NCBI RefSeq assembly: GCF_000182925.2
Contig: NC_026505.1
Span: 1,240,001-1,304,000, forward strand
Direction: 5' to 3'
Source of the DNA: Neurospora crassa OR74A
Lineage: Eukaryota; Ascomycota; Sordariomycetes; Sordariales; Sordariaceae
Length of the DNA: 64,000 nt
Part shown: one piece after another, positions 57,901-64,000 of the stretch
How positions within the stretch are numbered: the first letter of the stretch is position 1
How the letters are laid out: every line of letters starts with the position of its first letter
The notes under the pieces: generated by a model
The model's database searches: none
Told to the model about the DNA's origin: nothing
What the model saw: the letters and a program-made list of their open reading frames with translations, nothing else
Translations under genes and position numbers: made by a program

Positions 57901-59268
57901 AGTAGGCGTTGGGAGTGAATTAGAGCGTTTCTTGGACGCTGACAGAGGAGTATGCGACGGCGACAGAGTGGGAGTGGGCGGGTTGGCAGGCTTGGTCACG
58001 GGCCATACCATCAAGCTCTTTGGCCGCACTGCCCTCTTGCGAGCTGCTCTCTCTTTTGCTCCGTCCCTGCTCTGAGAACGAGCTAACAAACTGACACCTT
58101 CGATCTCTTCGACGTCATTCTCACCCATTGGCAGAGGAATGGCTGCAGCAATCAAATACTCCTCCACCGTTTCCTCCTTGGCTGTCTTCTTTGTCCCGGT
58201 CTCGTTCGCATCAGCCTTGGCTCCTGTTCCGTTCGTAGGCTCTGGAATGGTTTCGGGTACTGGGGTTTCTGTGACGCTAGATGAGCGCAGGTGCGTCGGT
58301 GTTCCACGAGACGAGCGCATCGAGTCTCTCGAAAAGGAGTGGGACAAGCCTCTGTCCAGATTGGTGATCAAGGGCGATCTGATCTTTTTCTTCCACGTCC
58401 TCCACAGTCTTCCCAGAGTACGATCAAGCGCGACTCGCTCCATGTCGTGTTCCTGCACCACAATCTGTTCTGCTGCCACGCCGTGTTTCCGCAGGCCCTC
58501 TTTCAACTCCTTCTCGTACTTGACACGAATGCGTTGAAAGGCGGCCTGCCCCGCAATGGTCAGCGCTTGTTCGCCGAGATATTCAATGATCGAGGTCAAG
58601 AATACGGAGGCAGCAGAAGACACCAATTCGGAAGACTGATCCTCCTGGCGTGAGCTCAGAAGCTCCTTCTCCATATAATAGTCCTCATCCTCCTCTTCCA
58701 AGTCACCCAGTGACGAGTATACCATACATCGTAGCCGAGTCCGTTTCCAGATCAGCTCCAAGTCCCAGTCTTTGGTTGCGCTGGGATCTAATATGTCCTC
58801 CTCAGTGTCTCCCATGTATTCCTGCAACTCCTCATCCGCCTGGCTAATGACATCTTTGGCGAGTTTCGGCTTGAGGACTTCGGTTATGGCTGCACGAAGG
58901 GCAGCTAGCGTAGCCGAGCGCGCAACTGAGATAAAGTTGAACAGCAGGTGATCGAGAAAGTTATTGACTAGCTGAAGGGCGGCTGGAGAAACGAGTGCTG
59001 GTTCGCTGGAGGGCTCAATGCCATGCTGGTCGAGCCAAGTGTCGGCGTGGCTGTCGTGGTCGTTGGTGATGATTTGTGAGGCGGCCGAGGCGGCGATGAA
59101 GGCCGCTTCAGGGGACACGGTTAGCGGAGGCGACATGAAGCTGGTCGCAATGGTAGACGGTTTGTCGCTCGATATACTCAGGGCCCTCGAGCGGGAATGC
59201 GTCTTTATCGAGGGAGAAATGATGGCCGACTCCGGCCGAGACATGGTTTGGTCTGACGAGGGAGCCAT
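54963..59268 (-). CDS. 1415-residue disordered protein with H2A-like histone-fold signature
   Basis: Two exons, 59268-56602 and 56543-54963, separated by a 58 bp intron (GTAAGT...CCAG), encode 1415 residues. Residues 94-152 form strong helices (PAALQLVNNFLDHLLFNF, TLAALRAAITEVLKPKLA). After an acidic linker, residues 217-245 (SAASVFLTSIIEYLGEQALT, then IAGQAAF) resemble helix 2 of histone H2A, whose counterpart is YLAAVLEYLTAEILELAG. Residues 269-289 (IVVQEHDMERVALDRTLGRLW) fit helix 3. This fold call is inference. The remaining 1100 residues are low-complexity, Ser/Pro/Arg-rich, with an acidic DLTDEEDFDEDDD patch and basic clusters. Similar ascomycete proteins carry uninformative names such as 'Flo11-like', which this composition does not justify. 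No signal peptide or membrane helix is evident, so a nuclear or cytoplasmic scaffold seems more likely than a wall protein. The biological role is unknown. Confidence 0.85.
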
Positions 59269-61081
59269 GTTTGTACACGACGCAAGAATGCAGCTGGTCT
59301 TTGTGTGGTGAATTAGGGAGTTGCTAATCTAGCGGGATGCAGGTCGTCTGGTGTTCCGGCAACACGACAGGTAGCTAGCGCGACGAGGCGTCAGGCCAGC
59401 GGGGGAGCACAACAGGGCCGAGCATTCGTCGTGTTGGAAAATGCGCAAGAATCAAGCAAGCAAGAGGCCAGGGCGGCTGGATATTGTATGGCGAGTGGGT
59501 GGTAGGGTGAGACCAGGGGACCGGGAAGTATCCAGAAGAGGCGATATATCTCGCAGGTGGGCGTGTGGGAGGCTGCTTTTGTGCGCTGATTCGTCAGTTG
59601 AACTACTCATTGACATAGAGCTGTTGACGTATAAGATTGAAGAGGCATAGAGGATACGGCGCCGAGGCTGAAACACTTTGGCGGGAAAGGGAGGGTATGA
59701 AGATGGGAGTATGGGAGTATAGGAGTAGTATATAGCCAATGTATGGCTTGGGCAACAGGAAAATGGTGTAAGATGGCGCCAAGGTAGAACAAGTCGGTGC
59801 TGCCGTGTCAACCCCAAATTCAACCTCAGTCCGTACACCAGAGATGCGACCAAGCGGCACTGGATGCAACAAACATGGCTGAGTGTTGGGAAGAGGAAAG
59901 GAATCTACCCTGGACTTGTACGTCCTCTGCAACGAAACAACAACGGGAGATTCGGATGGCCATGCAACCATCAACCAGATCCCATCATCTCTCGATGCTT
60001 CCTCTTCTGCGGCACCGACGCAAAACAGGCGGGATGCAAGCGAACGAGGCAGCCAGCCGTTGGTGTTTTTCTGTTTTCTCCATCCTTGGGGGTTCCATGT
60101 ATTTGCCAACATAACATGTCCCGGACTCCCCTCCTCCAGACTGACCCAAATGTGCCCCGTGCGACCTTGTGACGACTAATGGAACTACGCACCTTGAGAT
60201 GATGGACCAATTAGTCCTGGCTGCCGATTCTGTTGTGTAAAGTCAAGGAGATATTTTCCGATCCCAAATTCGAAAATGGGTGGACGAGGTGGGTGATGCT
60301 GTGCTGAAATTACACGAAAATCCACTGGCTGATGACCGAAAGAGGGCGGAAGAATAACGCAAGGGCGCAAAATTGAGAAATAGCGAATGGACCAAAATTG
60401 AAGAGGTACAAAAACGGATGATGGTGCTGTGGCCGTGTGATAGACAGTTCGAAAGGGATGATAAGTCAAACTGAGGTCGAAAGGGTCCCGGTGCGGGAAG
60501 GAGGGACTGAAAGATGGAATGGACTGAAGAAAGGAAAGAGATGAAATCCAGATCCGGCCTTTCGTAACTGAACTGAACAGTCCAATCTGTCAGTGGCCAA
60601 TGATGTATTTTTCCCGTACCGTTTCGTTACAAGGCCTCCCCAGTGCCAGCTACCCGAGAGTGTCTCGGAATCGAGATTGGCGATACGGACTGTCGGAAGC
60701 TGGGTGCACAACGACGGCGATGACGGTGATGATGGTGGAAGATGAGAAATGAACGAGATGACAAGCTGCAAGTAACTCCTCGCTCAGGGGCGGCGTCCGG
60801 TTCAAAAGCCGGGGGATCGGGGCATTTACCTCTTTTGCCTTGTTCGACGGCGTTGCCTCATTGAATTTAAGATTCCACAAGTTCCTGACTCTGCTATGTA
60901 CTGCAACCCTGCCTGTGTTTTTTTGGGGGAGCCCGGCCCAGGTTACGTGTACGGGGGAGCTCGGGGGTTAAGCCGGAGGGTTAAGAGGGTCCAGCAACGG
61001 TTTGGTTTCACCCACTTCGGGACCTATCTTAGGCGGTCTCATAGGGGGTTCGCCAGCTGCATAGAGACCCTCTTCATATAG
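59269..61081. other. Upstream flank and boundary of AT-rich block
   Basis: This is the promoter side of the 1415-residue gene, with normal base composition and no recognised gene. The last 180 bases (60900-61081) are GC-normal, G-rich on the plus strand, and end at the sharp change into AT-rich sequence. Confidence 0.5.
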
Positions 61082-64000
61082 CTAACGAGGATATCTACTT
61101 ACAAAGCATAAGCGGCACTCTCGGCCGCTTAAAATTAATTAGCGGTTGGAATAATCAACTACTCAAGCCTCTCCAGCGGGCTACTTAATCAACAGCTTAT
61201 AGAAATTACAGCTGATACTATCAACAGCCAATAAATATATCTGTATTTTCAATCACCTACTATAAATATCGCCCGACATTATTTATAAGTGTTGGACATA
61301 CTAACAGCTACAAAATAGAGTAGTTAGCAATATCAATAGCCAGCTAATTGGACAATTAATATAGTAAGCACCGAATAGGAGTAATAATTAATAAAGTTAG
61401 TAGCAAACTAATTATATAATTAACAAAAGAAAGTATAAGGAAAAATAGCCGTTACTATTAGTAGTAATTAGTTATTCAAACCATCAATCTTATAAGCAAT
61501 ATTATTAATAGCTTCATTTCTCAACTATTGGAATTAGGAGTCATATTGTAGCAGTAATACAAATATATAATTAATATAATTAGCAATTAACATAATTAGC
61601 AATTAGTCAAAATCACCGCTAATAGAAATAACCTATTATTTTAATAACTACTAACAGAAATAACCTATTATCTTAATAACCGCTAATAATCTTATTTACT
61701 GGAAGGTATAGTTACGTATAGCACTAATTATAGGTCCGTACGTATAGTCGAATCCCCCCCCCCCCCCTCTTCCCCCCCCCCCCCCTCTTCCCCCGACCCC
61801 GGCCTACAACTTACCTTTATTATAGCTGGCACACTATATACCTATAAGCTACTAAATATAATTAAATAGAATCATATAGTAATAATATTATAAATAAGAC
61901 TTACTTAAATAAATTAAATACGCTAGTCGACGAACAATAGTAGGCTATCCGCATTAAGTTCGGCAGACTCATTCATCTACATCTTTAAGTTATACTACTA
62001 ACCAAACTCGTTAACTATAAATAGTACTATATATAAGCCACTAAGGTTCAACGTAGGCAGACCAATAATAATCTACACAAATTCCTCAACAATATCAGTC
62101 CGGTTAACATCGACGCCAATCGGATTAGCAATCTACATAACGGGCAGGCCGGTCAACAACTCCAATTCACTATAAAATTCTAATAGCTTAACCACAAAGA
62201 ATATATATTATAGCTTATTAGACCAACCACCACCTCTACCGTACAGCCGCCATCGCGCTGTATCAGGGTTAGCTAGGGTTAGCCGTATATACCAAAAGGT
62301 ACGGAAAGGGAGTTAGCGTAATATAAAAAAGCGCTTACTAATATCCGCATTATAAGTAAAAATATACTTTAGCCGCGTACGTATATTAATACCGCCCATT
62401 TATCAATATATCATATAGTAACCTAAGTAAAAGACCCGCCGGCGGTTGCTATTACTAGTTAATACTATCTCATTACAACTACATCCGGACTATTCGCGTA
62501 GTAACAATACTATATTATAAACAATTACTACACAATATAATATTATTATTATTACAGGGCTTGTCGTACGTCGCATTACGGGTAATATAATACGTATTAT
62601 AAACACAGGATAGGAACCTAATAAATACCCTACATACCTACTATTTATAAAACCTACTCCTTTCTACCATTTAATCTACTAATTACCTATAATAATAATA
62701 TCGCAATTATAATCCTCTTTATATATTCGACGTAGTATAACTCTAAACGCTAAAAACATCTAGTTATTACAGGTAAGTAAACCCCGTAAACTAGCGGTAG
62801 TAAATTGAATCCGCACTAATACTTTAATATATCGGTATTTATTATCAAATATAAATCCGAAGCCTCGCAAAGGATCCTCGTCCTTATTAATATTATTTTA
62901 TAGCAAATCTATTTTATACGTCGGAACAATTATTAAGAATAATATTAATACTATCTTTATAAGGCGTTTAACGTACGTAATTACTTCAAGGGTATTATCA
63001 GCAAAACCATTATAGAGGAGGAACCGGATAGTTTACACGAGATTCTCGTATATAAGACAGTCTTTCTCGGGTACCTTATAGTTTTACCGTATAATAATAT
63101 TCTTCCAGATCCTAATGTACATCCGTATATCAATATATATCCCGTACAGAAGTAATAATTCAAGTAGCGACGATAAGGATATAATACGTAATAAACCAAA
63201 CATTATCGTACTATAGTATAGGTAACGTCTAATCGCCACCTATATAATTCGTACGACGCTCTAACTCGCCTCCGTACGCTAGAAATACTCGCTCTAACAC
63301 GAGGCTAGTACACCGTAAACAATATATACTCTGCCAATTTACAATAAACCTACATTAATAACCTAGCAACGTACGCTAACCATTAATACGTCTTATTACT
63401 CGTCGATTAAAGTCGGAGGATAGTAAATAAATTATAATAATAATAATATTAGACAATATATTAACCGCATAAATATAAATTATACAAATACAACTATAAC
63501 GCATTATATACAATTAGAATATAAACTCAATAGGATATATAGAGAAAAGTGAGTTGGAATTTACTTATACTTAAATTCGCCGGACAGTATTATTAATAAT
63601 AACGGCAGCCTATACCAACGGAAGGTCTCGAAGTAATGTAAGCCGATATAAATATTGGGTCTAGAAGCCCATCTATAGTACTTAACCGCTTTCTAAGCAA
63701 CGGTAAGTATACTAATATTAATATTATTGGCAACCACCGCATTATCTTCATCCCCAATGCCACATATAATACCAATGGACTCGGCTAACTCTTCGACTAC
63801 AATTTAAAATAGCCTGGACTATAGTATAGCTAGCGTTACTAAACAGGATCCTACCTATAAACCAGCTAGAGCAATATTCCTAGCTCGCATCCCAATATAT
63901 CGTTTTAAAGCTACTATAACTACGGTACTACCCGTCTACGCCTTCGAAATCGACTATACTACAGCCTTATATACCAATTAGAACATATACCTACTAATCT
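61082..64000. repeat. AT-rich, RIP-mutated repeat block
   Basis: From about 61.08 kb to the window end the sequence is TA-rich, stop-dense on all frames and poor in CpA and TpG while CpG persists. A hand count of bases 62881-62940 gives 11 TpA, 2 CpA and 0 TpG. This is the footprint of RIP, which converts CpA to TpA in duplicated DNA of ascomycetes. The original element cannot be recognised; no terminal repeats, integrase or reverse-transcriptase motifs could be read. The block runs off the window. Confidence 0.8.
61754..61785. repeat. Duplicated C14-TCTT tract
   Basis: Two runs of 14 C (61754-61767 and 61772-61785) are each followed by TCTT, then CCCCCGACCCC, inside otherwise AT-rich DNA. 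A C-only run offers no CpA target to RIP, which may explain its survival. Confidence 0.9.

Noticed and set aside
62264-62283. Two TAGGGTTAG-like strings resembling telomere repeats
   Set aside because: Only two imperfect, separated copies occur inside AT-rich repeat DNA. There is no array and no chromosome end.
61082-64000. A specific transposon class for the AT-rich block
   Set aside because: Mutation has removed all readable protein motifs, and no terminal or direct repeats could be found, so no class is named.

Overview
The window reads as nuclear DNA of a filamentous ascomycete, most likely a sordariomycete of the Sordariales (Neurospora/Sordaria-like). The reasons are short GT-AG introns of about 55-130 bp with CTAAC/CTGAC-type branch sites, Zn(II)2Cys6 regulators, long intergenic spaces rich in TACCTA-type microsatellites, and an AT-rich right end with the dinucleotide bias left by repeat-induced point mutation (RIP). 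No bacterial operon, CRISPR array or intact mobile element was seen. Coordinates and splice sites come from reading the sequence by eye; homology calls are from memory of families, not from searches.

Left part (1-23.7 kb): a MATE-family transporter (288-1978, -) lies downstream of a zinc-cluster transcription factor (3960-6527, -) whose two short 5' exons carry the whole DNA-binding domain. A patatin-like protein (10439-12563, -), with Gly where the family has its nucleophilic Ser, shares a 2.0 kb divergent promoter with a HAM1-like (DUF5923/DUF4449) protein (14585-16885, +). Then come a small four-helix MARVEL-type membrane protein (18556-19159, +), a disordered protein with five copies of a 21-residue GPH..DPRVDSD.DG repeat (20748-22003, +) and a MAPEG-family membrane protein (23250-23687, +).

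Middle (23.7-44.6 kb): gene-poor. It holds an intron-less tRNA-Arg(ACG) (29118-29189, -), a clearly broken relic of a CSA/RAD28 (ERCC8-like) WD40 repair gene (about 30050-31410, -), and a probable Rrn10-type subunit of the RNA polymerase I upstream activation factor (32415-33200, +). An 11.4 kb stretch without a convincing gene follows.

Right part (44.6-64 kb): a very large six-exon Zn2Cys6 regulator (44619-48486, +) converges on an Atg5 gene (50181-51538, -) across a spacer packed with long microsatellites ((AG)52, (AC)13, T39). A 1415-residue mostly disordered protein with an H2A-like histone-fold signature near its N terminus (54963-59268, -) follows. From about 61.08 kb the sequence turns abruptly TA-rich and CpA/TpG-poor, a RIP-degraded repeat block containing a duplicated poly-C tract.

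The genes do not form one pathway; they look like ordinary dispersed chromosomal genes (transport, lipid biology, autophagy, rDNA transcription, regulation). The only plausible functional pair is the zinc-cluster regulator with the MATE transporter. I found no convincing new multi-gene system. The most unusual items are the patatin with Gly at the nucleophile position, the histone-fold/disordered giant protein, the CSA relic and the DPRVDSD repeat protein.
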